Source of the DNA: Tardiphaga robiniae
Lineage (GTDB): Bacteria; Pseudomonadota; Alphaproteobacteria; Rhizobiales; Xanthobacteraceae
Direction of reading: 5' to 3'
DNA length: 64,000 nt
Assembly (NCBI RefSeq): GCF_001618955.1
Contig: NZ_LVYV01000053.1
Coordinates: 248,001 to 312,000, forward strand
The translations under genes were made by a program, and so were the position numbers. Each line of letters begins with the position of its first letter. The stretch's first letter is position 1. Below the pieces are notes generated by a model. It was not told the DNA's origin and made no database searches. It was given only the letters and a program-made list of their open reading frames with translations. This document shows, one piece after another, positions 7,320 to 18,351 of this stretch.

Positions 7320-10300
7320 CTACCAGGTATCGACACAGGGACGCTTGCGGCCCTCGCGTTGCGGCGGTTTTGGCACCGATCGCAAGCCGGCCATCACCCA
7401 GCGCCGCGTCTCGGCGGGGTCGATGACGTTGTCGATCTCGAACACCGAGGCGATCGAGGTTGCCTTGCCGTTGGCATAGAGCTCAGCGACCTTGTTCTTG
7501 TAATAGGTCTCGCGCTCGACCGGGTCGGCAATCGCCTCCATCTCTTTGCGGAAGCCGAGCCGGACGTAACCTTCCAGCCCCATGCCGCCGAATTCTCCGG
7601 TCGGCCACGCCGCCGTGAAGAACGAGGCGTGAAAACCGCCACCGATCATCGACTGCGCGCCGAGCCCATAGCCCTTGCGCAGCACGATGCCGAATAACGG
7701 CACCGTGATGCTCGCGCCAGTGACGAACATGCGCGCGACATGACGCACAATCGCAGTCTTTTCCGCTTCCGGCCCAACCATGAAGCCCGGCGTATCGCAG
7801 AGCGACACGATCGGAATGTCGAATGCATCGCAGAGCTGCAGAAAGCGCGCGGCCTTGTCGCCGGCCGCTGCATCGATGGCACCGCCGAGATGTTTCGGAT
7901 TATTGGCGATCAGGCCGAATGGCTTGCCCTCGATGCGAATGAACGCCGTGATCATGCCGACGCCGAAATCGCGCCGGATTTCGAGCACGGAGTCCTCATC
8001 AGCGATGAGATCGATCACCGCGCGGATGTCATAGACGCGCAACCGGTTCTCCGGGATCGCACGGCGCAGCAGCCGCTGGTCAGGCGCACGCCATTCGGTG
8101 ACGGCGCCCTGGAAGTAGGATAGATATTTCTGCGCGGCCCGTGTCGCTTCCTCCTCGTCCTCGACGAGAATATCGACGACGCCGTTCGGCGATTGGAACG
8201 ACACCGGCCCGACTTCGGCCGGATGATAGACGCCGAGGCCCCCGCCTTCGATCATCGCAGGACCACCCATGCCGATCGAGGCGTTCTTCGTGGCGATGAT
8301 AACGTCACAACAACCGAGCATCGCAGCGTTGCCCGCGAAGCAATAGCCAGACACCACGCCGACCACCGGGACGAGACCCGAAAGTTTGGCGAATTGCACG
8401 AAGGACGGCCCGTCGAGACCCGTCATGCCGAGCCGGTCGGTATCGCCGGGACGACCGCCGCCGCCTTCGGCATAGAACACCAGCGGCATCCGCCACTGCT
8501 CGACCAGCGACAGCATGCGGTCGATTTTCTTGTGGTTCATATGGCCCTGGGTGCCCGCCAGCACGGTATAGTCATAGGAGATCACCATACAGCGCGCTTC
8601 GTGCTCGCCGAATTTCGCAGCATTGACCGTGGCCGTACCGGCGACCAGGCCATCGGCCGGCGTGTTCTTGATGAGATCATCGACCGCGCGGCGGCGCCGC
8701 TGGCCGGCGATGGCGAGGCTGCCATATTCCATGAAGGAGCCGTCATCGACGAGTTGCGCAATATTCTCGCGCGCGGTGCGCTGATTGGTCTTGCGCCGGC
8801 GCTCGACCGAAGAGGGCCGGTTTTCATCGAGCGTGATCCCCTGGCGAACGATCAGTTCGGCAAGGTCGGGACGAATGTGGTCGAGATCGATATCAGCTTC
8901 TTCGGTGGCGAGGTCGCCGGCCACGTCCTGCGGTTCGATATACAGAATGGGCTCGCCTTGCATTAGCGTGACGCCATCAAATGCCTTGATCCGGGTGACG
9001 CGACCGCCCTGCTCCGCAGTCACCAGATGCTCCATCTTCATGGATTCGATGATGACGAGTTGCTGGCCGGGTCTGACAACATCGCCTTCGGCCACCGGGA
9101 TGGACACGACCGTCCCCTGCAGCGGCGCCGCGACCGGGACCGATCCTTCCGGCGCGGGCTGCACGACGCCGGCGGAGGTCCGTGCATCACCGGTTGATCC
9201 GCTAGCGGCGAATAGCGGCTTGCTTGCTGTCAGTGCGGCAGCGACCAGATCGGCAACATTGCGATCAATGAAACTGGTGCTGATCCGGTTGGCCTGGAAG
9301 TCGGCATTGGCCAGGATCGCCTGCATCAGCGGGATATTGGTGGCGACGCCCTCGATGCGGAATTCGCGCAGCGCCCGCGTGCCCTTGGCGATAGCGTCGG
9401 GCCATTTCGACGACGGCGTGTGGACGATCACCTTGGCCAGCAGCGAGTCGAATGCCGCACTGGTCTTGTATCCGGCATAACCGAACGTATCGACACGCAC
9501 GCCGGGGCCTGACGGCGGCTCGAAAATCGCGAGCGTGCCGCCGGTCGGCTTGGTGGCACCGGTGGCATCCATGGTCTCCATATTGATGCGGAGCTGCATG
9601 GCGAAACCGCGCGGGCTCGGCACCGAAGCCTGATCGAGGCCGAGCGACGCCAGCGTGGCGCCACCGGCAACGGCGAGCTGCGACCGCACCAGATCGACCG
9701 ACAGCACTTCCTCGGTCACGGTATGCTCGACCTGCAGGCGCGGATTGGCCTCGATAAAGGCGAAGGCGCCATCGCCCTCGCCAGCCTCGCCATCGACGAG
9801 AAATTCGAACGTGCCGAGGCTGTCATACTTCGCCTCCGCCGCGAGATTTTTGGCGGCTTCAACGATGCGGCTCCGCAATTTGTGTGACAGCGACGGGCTC
9901 GGCGCAACTTCGACCAGCTTCTGATTGCGGCGCTGGATCGTGCATTCACGCTCCCAGAGCTGGCTGATATCGCCGTGACGATCGCCGATGATCTGCACTT
10001 CGATATGACGGGCATTGCGAATGAGACGCTCGACATAGACGCCTTCGCTGCCGAAGGCCGCCTTGGCTTCCGACTGGCAGCGCGCATAGGCATCTTCGAG
10101 ATCCTCCGCGCGTTCGACCACGCGCATGCCGCGCCCCCCGCCGCCGGCCATCGCCTTGATCATTACAGCGGCATTGCTGCCGAGCGACGCGAAGAACGCC
10201 TTGACCTCGTCGAGCGTCGACGGGCCCCTGGTGCCCGCGATGATCGGAACGCCGCAACGTTTGGCGAGTTGCTTGGCCGCAACCTTGTCGCCGAACAGCT

Positions 10301-10631
10301 GCAATGCCGCGGGTGATGGGCCGACGAAGGTGATGCCCTCTTCGACGCAGCGGCGGGCCAGATCGGCGTTCTCGCTGAGAAAGCCGTAGCCCGGATGCAG
10401 CGCATCGCAGCCGGTGGCTTTCGCGGCACCAATCACACCTTCAATGTCGAGATAAGCACGCGCACCACGGCCGGGGATTTCCGCGGACTCGTCGGCGATC
10501 CGTACATGCAGCGACAGCGCGTCATCGGCGGGATACATCGCGACGGTGGCAAGACCTGCATCCGCCGCGGCGCGCGCGATACGAATGGCGATCTCGCCGC
10601 GATTGGCGATCAGCAACTTGCGAAAGGGCAT
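7320..10631 (-). CDS. Single-chain biotin-dependent acyl-CoA carboxylase (BC-BCCP-CT)
   Basis: A 1103-residue protein joining all parts of an acyl-CoA carboxylase. Residues 1-450 are biotin carboxylase (KLLIANRGEIA start, ATP-grasp glycine loop GGGGRGM, ERDCTIQRR-like ECTIQRRNQK). Residues about 495-570 are the biotin carrier with ESMKMEH, biotin on Lys532. Residues about 590-1090 are the carboxyltransferase with both crotonase-fold halves (GGRPGDTDRLG, CFAGNAAMLG and later GGFHASFF). Most bacterial acetyl/propionyl-CoA carboxylases are split, but single-chain long-chain-type enzymes are known. The ATG at 10631 has GGAG upstream and gives the canonical MPFRKLLIANRG start. Between a CoA ligase and a hydratase, it probably carboxylates the CoA thioester made from the imported substrate; chain-length preference is unknown. 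Confidence 0.9.
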   Translation of the reverse strand: MPFRKLLIANRGEIAIRIARAAADAGLATVAMYPADDALSLHVRIADESAEIPGRGARAYLDIEGVIGAAKATGCDALHPGYGFLSENADLARRCVEEGITFVGPSPAALQLFGDKVAAKQLAKRCGVPIIAGTRGPSTLDEVKAFFASLGSNAAVMIKAMAGGGGRGMRVVERAEDLEDAYARCQSEAKAAFGSEGVYVERLIRNARHIEVQIIGDRHGDISQLWERECTIQRRNQKLVEVAPSPSLSHKLRSRIVEAAKNLAAEAKYDSLGTFEFLVDGEAGEGDGAFAFIEANPRLQVEHTVTEEVLSVDLVRSQLAVAGGATLASLGLDQASVPSPRGFAMQLRINMETMDATGATKPTGGTLAIFEPPSGPGVRVDTFGYAGYKTSAAFDSLLAKVIVHTPSSKWPDAIAKGTRALREFRIEGVATNIPLMQAILANADFQANRISTSFIDRNVADLVAAALTASKPLFAASGSTGDARTSAGVVQPAPEGSVPVAAPLQGTVVSIPVAEGDVVRPGQQLVIIESMKMEHLVTAEQGGRVTRIKAFDGVTLMQGEPILYIEPQDVAGDLATEEADIDLDHIRPDLAELIVRQGITLDENRPSSVERRRKTNQRTARENIAQLVDDGSFMEYGSLAIAGQRRRRAVDDLIKNTPADGLVAGTATVNAAKFGEHEARCMVISYDYTVLAGTQGHMNHKKIDRMLSLVEQWRMPLVFYAEGGGGRPGDTDRLGMTGLDGPSFVQFAKLSGLVPVVGVVSGYCFAGNAAMLGCCDVIIATKNASIGMGGPAMIEGGGLGVYHPAEVGPVSFQSPNGVVDILVEDEEEATRAAQKYLSYFQGAVTEWRAPDQRLLRRAIPENRLRVYDIRAVIDLIADEDSVLEIRRDFGVGMITAFIRIEGKPFGLIANNPKHLGGAIDAAAGDKAARFLQLCDAFDIPIVSLCDTPGFMVGPEAEKTAIVRHVARMFVTGASITVPLFGIVLRKGYGLGAQSMIGGGFHASFFTAAWPTGEFGGMGLEGYVRLGFRKEMEAIADPVERETYYKNKVAELYANGKATSIASVFEIDNVIDPAETRRWVMAGLRSVPKPPQREGRKRPCVDTW

Positions 10632-10704
10632 CAAAACTCTCCGTGAACAATAGACGCGATCCGGGGTGGCATCATCCACACCGGGGGCCATGTAACGTCT
10701 CGAT

Positions 10705-12420
10705 TTACTGCGGCGCGTTGGCGTCGAGTTCCTGCTTCTTCACCTTGCCGGTGGCAGTCATCGGCAGCGCGTCGATGATGCGGATCTCGGGCACCTTGTA
10801 GACGGCCATCCGTTCGGCACACCACGCCTGCAGTTCCGCTGGCGTGACGGTGCCCCTCTCTTCCGGCTTGAGCTGGATGAAGGCGACCGGCACTTGCCCC
10901 TTGCTAGCATCTTCGCGACCGACCACGCCCGATCCGAGAACCTTCGGATGCTGACCGAGCAGCGCCTCGATCTCCGGCGGGAATACGCTCATGCCCTTGA
11001 CCTTCAGCATCTCTTTGCGACGACCGAGGAAATGCAGGAAGCCGTCGGTATCGATGGTGCCGATGTCGCCGGTGCGCAGCCAGCCATCGATCAACGACTC
11101 CGCTGTCGCTTCCGGCTTATTCCAGTAGCTCTTCAGCAGCGACGGCGTGCGGACACGGATCTCGCCCTCGCCGCCGAGCGGCACCAGTTCGCCGGTTTCG
11201 AAATCGGTGATTTTGAACTCGGCGCCGGGCACCGGGAGCCCAACGAAGATCGGCTGTGACAGAAGATCGAAATCATCATCCTGGAAACCCGCCGTAAGGG
11301 TGTTGGACGTATGGGTCTCGGTCATCCCCCACGAGGCTTCAGTCAGGATCGTGCCGGTGAGATCCTTCCAGCGCTTGCGATAGGCCGGATTGAGCTTCTT
11401 CACGAAGGATACGACACGCACCTGATTAAGCGACGACAGGTCGAATTCCCCGAACCGCGGATGATCCATCAGCTCAACGGCGCCATCCACCGGCATCGCA
11501 GTGACATTGACCTTGTAGCGATCGATTGCCGACAGTGCCCCGATCGCATCCCAGCGCGCCAGCAGGACAAGCGTTGCGCCCGTAAACATCGGGAAGATCA
11601 GGCCGAAATTCTCGCCGGCAATCCAGAACTCCGGGAAGAACGACAGAAAGACGCTGCCTTCATTGGCGACGACAGAGATGCCGTGATTGGCCGCGGCCGT
11701 ATAGACCATATCGCGCTGGGTGTGCACGCAGCCCTTCGGCATGCCGGTGGTGCCACCGGTGTAATTCAGCGCAGCGACATCATCGAGCCCGGCGGGCGGC
11801 AGCGGCTTTGGCTCAGGCAGCGCAGCCAGCGCCGGCAACAGATCGGTCGCACCGGAGATGGCAATGCGCGGCGCGCTGATCGAGTCTGGAACGGGAATGG
11901 TCGGCTTGGCCGGAAGCACATCCGCAAAACTGGTAACGATCACTTCGCGCAGCTTGGATTCGCTCCGCACCTGGTCGACCACAGGCGCCAATTGATCCAG
12001 CGCCACGATGACTTCGGCGTCGGTATCATTCAACTCGTAGGACAATTCGAACGCGCGCGACAGCGGGCTGACGGGGACATGGATAGCACCAAGCTTGAGG
12101 ATGCCGAAGAATACGATATGGAATTGCGGGCAGTTCGGCAGGAACACCGCGACACGGTCGCCCTTTCGGATGCCCTTCTCCATCAGCAACGCCGCGAAGC
12201 GATCACTCTGCGCGTCGAGTTCGGCATAGGTGGTGACGTGACCGTAGAAGATCACCGCAGGCTTTTCAGGATTACGTTTGGCCCACGCGCGCAAATATTC
12301 GGTCAGCGCCACTTCGCCATGCAGATATTGCGGCTTGTTCGGCGTACCCTTCGGCCAGGCCTTAGCCCACAGCTCGTGCAGCTTGGCGAGATATTCAGTT
12401 TCTTCGGCGCTTGCGGTCAT
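10705..12420 (-). CDS. Acyl-CoA synthetase (AMP-forming ligase)
   Basis: An ANL-superfamily ligase of 571 residues. Visible motifs are the ATP loop YTGGTTGMPKG, the A5 motif SWGMTETH, LRTGDIG with the hinge region, and PMTATGKVKK with the C-terminal catalytic Lys. It activates a carboxylic acid to acyl-AMP and then the CoA thioester in the cytosol. The start is ATG 12420 (AAGGAAG 6-9 bases upstream); the preceding in-frame GTG is less likely. It lies 27 bases after the permease gene and 73 bases before the carboxylase, consistent with one transcript. Substrate is not predictable, but the context argues for the compound delivered by the ABC importer encoded upstream. Confidence 0.9.
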   Translation of the reverse strand: MTASAEETEYLAKLHELWAKAWPKGTPNKPQYLHGEVALTEYLRAWAKRNPEKPAVIFYGHVTTYAELDAQSDRFAALLMEKGIRKGDRVAVFLPNCPQFHIVFFGILKLGAIHVPVSPLSRAFELSYELNDTDAEVIVALDQLAPVVDQVRSESKLREVIVTSFADVLPAKPTIPVPDSISAPRIAISGATDLLPALAALPEPKPLPPAGLDDVAALNYTGGTTGMPKGCVHTQRDMVYTAAANHGISVVANEGSVFLSFFPEFWIAGENFGLIFPMFTGATLVLLARWDAIGALSAIDRYKVNVTAMPVDGAVELMDHPRFGEFDLSSLNQVRVVSFVKKLNPAYRKRWKDLTGTILTEASWGMTETHTSNTLTAGFQDDDFDLLSQPIFVGLPVPGAEFKITDFETGELVPLGGEGEIRVRTPSLLKSYWNKPEATAESLIDGWLRTGDIGTIDTDGFLHFLGRRKEMLKVKGMSVFPPEIEALLGQHPKVLGSGVVGREDASKGQVPVAFIQLKPEERGTVTPAELQAWCAERMAVYKVPEIRIIDALPMTATGKVKKQELDANAPQ

Positions 12421-12447
12421 CACCGTCTTCCTTGTTCTTGGTCTTGG

Positions 12448-13323
12448 TCAATTGCGTTTCATGGTCGGGTCGAGCGCGACGCGCAGCGATTCACCCAATG
12501 TGTTGAAGGCCAGTGCGGTGAACAGGATGGCGAGGCCGGGCGGATACATCTGCTCGGGCGCGATTTCCATGTTCTGATAGGCGCGCGCCAGCATCGAGCC
12601 CCAGCTCGGATCCGGCGGCTGGATGCCGAGGCCTAAGAAGCTGAGGCTCGCTTCCGCCAGGAGCGCCGCGGCGAGCAACAGCGTGACCTGCACGATGACG
12701 GGCTGGATGGCATTCGGCAGCACGTGGCGCCACAGGATGCGTGGCGTTGATCCGCCGAAACAGCGCGCGGCATCGACATAAAGCTCATTGCGCACCACCA
12801 GCGTGCGCGCCCGGACGAGGCGCGCAAGCTGCGGCGAAAACACGATGCCAACCGAGATCATGCCGTTCGTGAGGCCGATGCCGAGCGCACCTGTCACGGC
12901 AATCGCCAGTACGATGGCCGGGAACGACAGGAAGCTGTCGATAACACGGCTGATCACCGTATCGACCCAGCCGCCAAGGTAGCCGGCGAGAATGCCGACC
13001 GGCACGCCGATCAGAACGGCGATCGTGACCGCAAGGAAACTCGCATAGAGCGACGCCATACCGCCATAGATCAGGCGGCTGAGCATATCGCGACCGAGAT
13101 CGTCAGCACCCAGCCAATGTTGAGTCGACATGGTCGCCAGCGCCGCGTCGAGATCCTGTGCGGCCGGCGCGTATGGCGAGATCCACGGGCCGAGGACCGA
13201 GATCACGAACAGCGCGACGAGGAAAGTCAGGCTGAAAGCGCCGCGTAGATCACTGACGAACCAGCGTACAGAACCCGAGAAACGTCCCGGCCGACGCTCG
13301 GGCGCCATCACAGCATCCGTCAT
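12448..13323 (-). CDS. ABC transporter permease, DppC/OppC type
   Basis: A 291-residue inner-membrane permease of the peptide/opine/nickel importer class. It has the DppC N-terminal extension, the conserved LGADDLGRDMLSRLIYG segment and about six hydrophobic segments; the EAA loop that contacts the ATPase is in the region ARCFGGSTPRILWRHVLPN. The ATG at 13323 overlaps the upstream permease stop by four bases (ATGA), showing translational coupling. Long upstream extension of the frame is non-coding in this frame because it overlaps the other permease. Confidence 0.88.
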   Translation of the reverse strand: MTDAVMAPERRPGRFSGSVRWFVSDLRGAFSLTFLVALFVISVLGPWISPYAPAAQDLDAALATMSTQHWLGADDLGRDMLSRLIYGGMASLYASFLAVTIAVLIGVPVGILAGYLGGWVDTVISRVIDSFLSFPAIVLAIAVTGALGIGLTNGMISVGIVFSPQLARLVRARTLVVRNELYVDAARCFGGSTPRILWRHVLPNAIQPVIVQVTLLLAAALLAEASLSFLGLGIQPPDPSWGSMLARAYQNMEIAPEQMYPPGLAILFTALAFNTLGESLRVALDPTMKRN

Positions 13324-14276
13324 GAGGAGATCCTCGGATCGAGGACGCTGTAGAGAATGTCCGTGAGCAGATTGAGTGTGACGACAATGAGGACCATGGT
13401 GAACACCACGCCCTGCACCACTGGGAAATCGCGGTTCATCGCACCGTTGACGATCAGGCCGCCCATGCCGGGAATCGCGAACACGGCCTCGACCACGACC
13501 GTTGCCGCGAGCAGGCGGTTCGCGAGCAGGCTGACGACGGTGAGCAGGTTGACGCTGACATTCTTCAAACCGTGACGCCACAGGATCGATGATGGCGGCA
13601 AACCCTTGGCGTGCAACGTGCGAACCTGTTGCGACGACAGTATCTCGACGAGTGACGACCGCAGCTGCCGCGCCACCTCGGCAATGCCGCCGGACGCAAG
13701 TGCCACCGCCGGCAGGATGGCATGACTAAGCGACGCCCACGGATCTTTCATGAGCGATACTGCACCCGTGGCCGGCAGCCAATTGAGCTGTAGCGAGAAG
13801 AACGCCACCAGCAGCATGCCGAGCCAGAAATTCGGCACGGCAACACCGAGTGAGGCAATCGCCATGACGAAGCCGTCGATCCACGAGCCGGGCTTGGTTG
13901 CCGCTGCAATGCCAAGGGGGATGCCGACCAACATCGCCATGAACAGTGCGAGTGCGACGATCAACAGCGTATGCGGCAGGCAGCGCTGGATCGAGGTCAG
14001 CACCGCCTCGTTGGAGATCAGCGAGCTGGAGAGATCGCCATGTGCCGCCTTCCAGAGCCACGAGCCATATTGCAGCAGGAACGGCTGGTTCAGACCATAG
14101 AGCTCGCGGATTTCGGCGATCCGCTGCTCCGACGCATTGTCGCCAGCAAGCGTCACGGCAACATCGCCCGGCACCAGCTTGAGCAGGCCGAACACGATGA
14201 AAGTCGACAGCACCACCACCGGGATTGCCTGCAGCAGGCGACGACCGATGATGCGGAGACGTCCGGAATTCAACAT
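13320..14276 (-). CDS. ABC transporter permease, DppB/OppB type
   Basis: A 318-residue permease starting RRLLQAIPVVVLSTFIVFGLLKLVPGDVA, the standard DppB N-terminal helix and PGD motif, followed by five further hydrophobic segments. The EAA-like loop is at LHAKGLPPSSILWRHGLKN. ATG 14276 is used in preference to the TTG two codons upstream; the RBS is weak (GGTGTGA). It forms the heterodimeric channel with the DppC-type protein. A strong hairpin separates it from the binding-protein gene. Confidence 0.88.
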   Translation of the reverse strand: MLNSGRLRIIGRRLLQAIPVVVLSTFIVFGLLKLVPGDVAVTLAGDNASEQRIAEIRELYGLNQPFLLQYGSWLWKAAHGDLSSSLISNEAVLTSIQRCLPHTLLIVALALFMAMLVGIPLGIAAATKPGSWIDGFVMAIASLGVAVPNFWLGMLLVAFFSLQLNWLPATGAVSLMKDPWASLSHAILPAVALASGGIAEVARQLRSSLVEILSSQQVRTLHAKGLPPSSILWRHGLKNVSVNLLTVVSLLANRLLAATVVVEAVFAIPGMGGLIVNGAMNRDFPVVQGVVFTMVLIVVTLNLLTDILYSVLDPRISS

Positions 14277-14297
14277 GCGCAATTCACACCAGTTGAG

Positions 14298-14320
14298 GGC
14301 GCCGCGATGATCGCGGCGCC
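14298..14320 (-). promoter_or_regulatory. Intercistronic hairpin after binding-protein gene
   Basis: Perfect 10-bp stem GGCGCCGCGA / TCGCGGCGCC with a 3-base loop in the gap between the binding-protein stop and the DppB start. No T tract follows, so it is better read as an mRNA-stabilising or partial-attenuation hairpin than a full terminator. Confidence 0.6.
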
Positions 14321-14339
14321 GGTTGCTGTGTCGGACGGA

Positions 14340-15893
14340 TTAGCCGAGCGAAATGTTTTCGAATTTCGGCTTGCCGAGCAGGTTGGGCTTGAAGCCCTTC
14401 ACCTTGGCGGATAGCGCATCGAGTTCGAACTGGAATGCGAGCGGTGCCGACAGAGCGTTCTCCACCGTGAATTTCTGGATCTTGGCGAACACCTCGGCGC
14501 GCTTGGCGAGGTCTTCGCTGACGCGGCTCTCCTGGATCAACTTCGACAACTCCGGCTCGCCACTGCGGCCCGCATTGTAATAAGCGCCTTTGTCGAAGCT
14601 CAGCCCGTAGGTCATGCTTGGATCTGGACGCCCGGTCCATGCCGAGACAAGAAGGTCGAACTTCTTCTCGGTGGCGAAGAACTGCGCGCTGATTTCGGCG
14701 ATGGTGCCGCGAGTGAATTTCAGACGGATGCCAGCCTTGCCGAGCTGATCCTGAATCACCTCGCCACGCCGCACGGAATCCTGATCCATATAGCCGCCTA
14801 TGGTCAGTTCAAGACCATCCTTGTAGCCGGCCTCGGCGAGCAGCTGCTTCGCCCTTTCCGGATTGTTCGGATACATCCCGGCGACATCCTTGTTGAACGC
14901 CCAGTGCGAGCTCGGCAGCGTCATGCGCGCCGGTTCGCCGAGTCCGTTAAGGGCCGCCTTGACGAAGGCATCGCGGTCGAGTGCGAAGTTGATCGCCTGA
15001 CGGACCTTGACGTTGTCGAGGGGCGAGCGGGCGTAGTTCAAGTAGAGCTGGATGCAATACAGCGTTGGCGACGTGACCGTCTCCAGATTCTTGGCGCGCT
15101 CGATCACCGGCTTCAATCGCGCCGGCAGCTGAAACGCCATATCGTTCTGGCCGGCAACAACCGAACGCAAAGCCGTGGCGTTTTCCGGGATGATGTTGAA
15201 TTCGATGCCGTCCAGATAAGGTCGGCCCTGACGCCAGTATTGGTCATGCCGCGCCACGACGATGATCTCGTTGTCGTTCCAGCGCACAAACTTCCATGGA
15301 CCAGCGCCGACCGGCTTGCGGTCGGTCTCATTGCCGAGCGCCTTGATATTGCTCGGCGACACCATCATGCCGGCGCGGTCTGACAGGATCGCCGGCAGCG
15401 CGGTGTCAGGGTTCTTCAGCTTCAGCGTTACCTGCAGCGGACCCGTTACCTCGACCGCATCCACACTGGACAGATCGGGCTTGACGTTGGAGCGCTGATC
15501 GGTGCGGTTGCGTTCGAGGTTGAACTTGACGGCCTCGGCATCCATCGGTGTGCCATCGTGGAATTTGATGCCGGTGGTGATGTCGAGCACCATGGTCTTC
15601 GGATCGGGAAACGCCCATTTCGCCATCCCCGGCTTCGGCTTCAGTGTCTCGTAGTCCCACTCCACCAGCGTGTCGTACATGGTCCACAGAATGCTGTGGT
15701 CGGAGCCGGCGCCGCCGGTGGCCGGATCGAGCGACGACGGATTGGCCGGCGCGGCGACCTTCAGCACGCCGCCCTTCTTGGCCTCTTGCGCCCAAGCCGG
15801 CAGGCCGAGTGCGCCGGTCACGGCAGCTCCGCCCATCAGCGCCAGAATGTCACGACGACGCAATGTTTGCTTGCCCAGATCAATTGTCTTCAT
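14340..15893 (-). CDS. Periplasmic substrate-binding protein, SBP family 5, probable Tat signal
   Basis: A 517-residue family-5 extracellular solute-binding protein (peptide/opine/nickel group; cues include FHDGTPMDAEAVKFNLER, the classic FHDG...A.DV.F.L.R signature). The N-terminus TLRRRDILALMGGAAV... ends at AWAQ and has a twin-arginine-like RRRDI pattern, so Tat export is likely. The ATG at 15893 is chosen because upstream sequence overlaps the ATPase gene and this start gives the signal peptide. It captures the substrate for the DppB/DppC permease. Family-5 proteins bind very diverse ligands, so the ligand could be an acid or conjugate later activated by the ligase. Confidence 0.88.
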   Translation of the reverse strand: MKTIDLGKQTLRRRDILALMGGAAVTGALGLPAWAQEAKKGGVLKVAAPANPSSLDPATGGAGSDHSILWTMYDTLVEWDYETLKPKPGMAKWAFPDPKTMVLDITTGIKFHDGTPMDAEAVKFNLERNRTDQRSNVKPDLSSVDAVEVTGPLQVTLKLKNPDTALPAILSDRAGMMVSPSNIKALGNETDRKPVGAGPWKFVRWNDNEIIVVARHDQYWRQGRPYLDGIEFNIIPENATALRSVVAGQNDMAFQLPARLKPVIERAKNLETVTSPTLYCIQLYLNYARSPLDNVKVRQAINFALDRDAFVKAALNGLGEPARMTLPSSHWAFNKDVAGMYPNNPERAKQLLAEAGYKDGLELTIGGYMDQDSVRRGEVIQDQLGKAGIRLKFTRGTIAEISAQFFATEKKFDLLVSAWTGRPDPSMTYGLSFDKGAYYNAGRSGEPELSKLIQESRVSEDLAKRAEVFAKIQKFTVENALSAPLAFQFELDALSAKVKGFKPNLLGKPKFENISLG

Positions 15894-15912
15894 TTGAAAA
15901 TCCTCCCATTGA

Positions 15913-16940
15913 TTATGATGCGCGTTGCGCTTTTTGATTGTCTGGCGGTGGACCGTCCGCCGTGGCGAAATGGCAGGCGACGCGGTGTCCCGGCTTGACG
16001 TCGCGCCAGGCCGGCACTTCGTTGGCGCAGCGCGGTTGCACCGACGGACAGCGCGTGCGGAAGCGGCAACCCGACGGCGGCGCCACCGGGCTTGGAATTT
16101 CACCTTCGAGAATGATGCGGCGGTCGACCCGCAAATGCGACGGCAACGGGACTGGCTCGGCCGACAGCAGCGCACGCGTATACGGATGCAGCGGGTGCTC
16201 GACGACATCCTCGGCCGGACCGAGCTCCATCAGCTTGCCGAGATAGGTGACGGCGATGCGGTCGGAGATGTGCGAGACCACCGAGATATCGTGGGTGATG
16301 AACACATAGGTCAGGCCGAATTCGCGCTGCAGATCGGCAAACAGATTGAGCACGTCGCCGCGGATGGAGACGTCGAGCGCCGCCACCACCTCGTCGCAAA
16401 CGATGACCTTGGGCCGCAACGTCAGCACGCGCGCGATGTTAACGCGCTGCTTCTGGCCGCCGGACAGTTGATGCGGATAGCGATCGGCGGCTTCGGCGGC
16501 GAGGCCGACGCGCTCCAGCACCTCGATGCCACGGCGGTGGCGCGAGGCATGATCGCCCTCGCCCATGATCTCCAGCGGCTCGACCACGCTGTCGATGATC
16601 GTCATGCGCGGATTGAGCGCGGCATTCGGATCCTGGAAGATGATCTGGTAATCGCGGCGATGCTTGCGAAACGCGCTTATGCCAAGGGCAGCCGGATCGG
16701 TGCCGTCATGCAGAATTTTGCCGTGGCTCGGCGGCAGCAGCGACACCAGCGCACGGCCGAGCGTGGTCTTGCCCGAGCCGGACTCACCGATGATGCCGAA
16801 GGTCTCGCCAGCGCAGACCTCGAAGTCCATGCCGTCGATCGCCTTGACGGTGTCGCGGCCATCGCGGGTCGGGAACAGAATGCGCAGATCGCGCACCGCG
16901 AGAATTCCGCTATCGCTATTATGGTGCTGCGCGGAAGACA

Positions 16941-16941
<1 letters not shown>
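15913..16941 (-). CDS. ABC transporter ATP-binding protein, DppF type
   Basis: A 342-residue ATPase with Walker A GESGSGKT, signature LSGGQKQRV, and the C-terminal cysteine-bearing oligopeptide-importer tail (GCRFRTRCPS). Walker B reads VIVCDEVVAALD, where the usual P of DEP/DEPVSALD is V; the catalytic Asp-Glu pair is intact. The ATG at 16941 overlaps the previous stop by one base (TGATG). It pairs with the DppD-type ATPase to energise import. Confidence 0.9.
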
Positions 16942-18001
<1,060 letters not shown>

Positions 18002-18002
<1 letters not shown>

Positions 18003-18160
18003 CACGCTTCGCCAGCCAGAACACGACCAATGACGCCGCGCATCATCCACTGCTGCAGGGTTTGCCGGTGCTGCACTTGCACATACGGATGAAAGCCGCA
18101 GACGCGTGTCTGTTGGGGTGTTGTCAGTCGGACATGCGCCGACGCGAACAGAGCCGCCAT
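18002..18160 (-). CDS. Short leader ORF at head of importer operon, unknown function
   Basis: A 52-residue ORF beginning MAALFASAHVRLTTPQQ and ending in VIGRVLAGEA. A strong ribosome site, GGGAGGTGAAC, directly precedes the ATG at 18160, and the stop overlaps the DppD start codon by one base. The spacing suggests it is translated and couples translation into the transporter gene. No family is recognised and the peptide has no membrane segment. It could also be a translational leader whose product is irrelevant. Confidence 0.5.
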
Positions 18161-18275
18161 GTTCACCTCCCTTGCCATCCCTGTTCTGCAGATCTTGCAT
18201 CGGGACGTTCCATCGCGGTCCGGCTTGTGCCGGTATGTATTGAAGCGACAGTAACCCAATGAAAGGTCATCGACT

Positions 18276-18295
18276 GTCAATTGTCAACAATTGAC
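18276..18295. promoter_or_regulatory. Perfect palindrome, probable GntR operator
   Basis: Arms GTCAATTGT and ACAATTGAC flank a CA dinucleotide, giving a core of TTGT-CA-ACAA. GT-N(0-3)-AC cores with AT-rich flanks are typical of FCD-type GntR regulators. It lies between the divergent GntR and importer operons, 57 bases before the GntR start and about 116 bases before the leader ORF. Confidence 0.65.
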
Positions 18296-18351
18296 TTCTG
18301 CGGTAGACAGGACCGTATGACGCGGCAAGCGTGCATCGACAGGAGGCGGCC

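Noticed and set aside
11311-12636. Plus-strand frame of 441 codons opposite the CoA ligase and permease
   Set aside because: It crosses two real minus-strand genes and has Arg/His-rich composition typical of antisense shadows.
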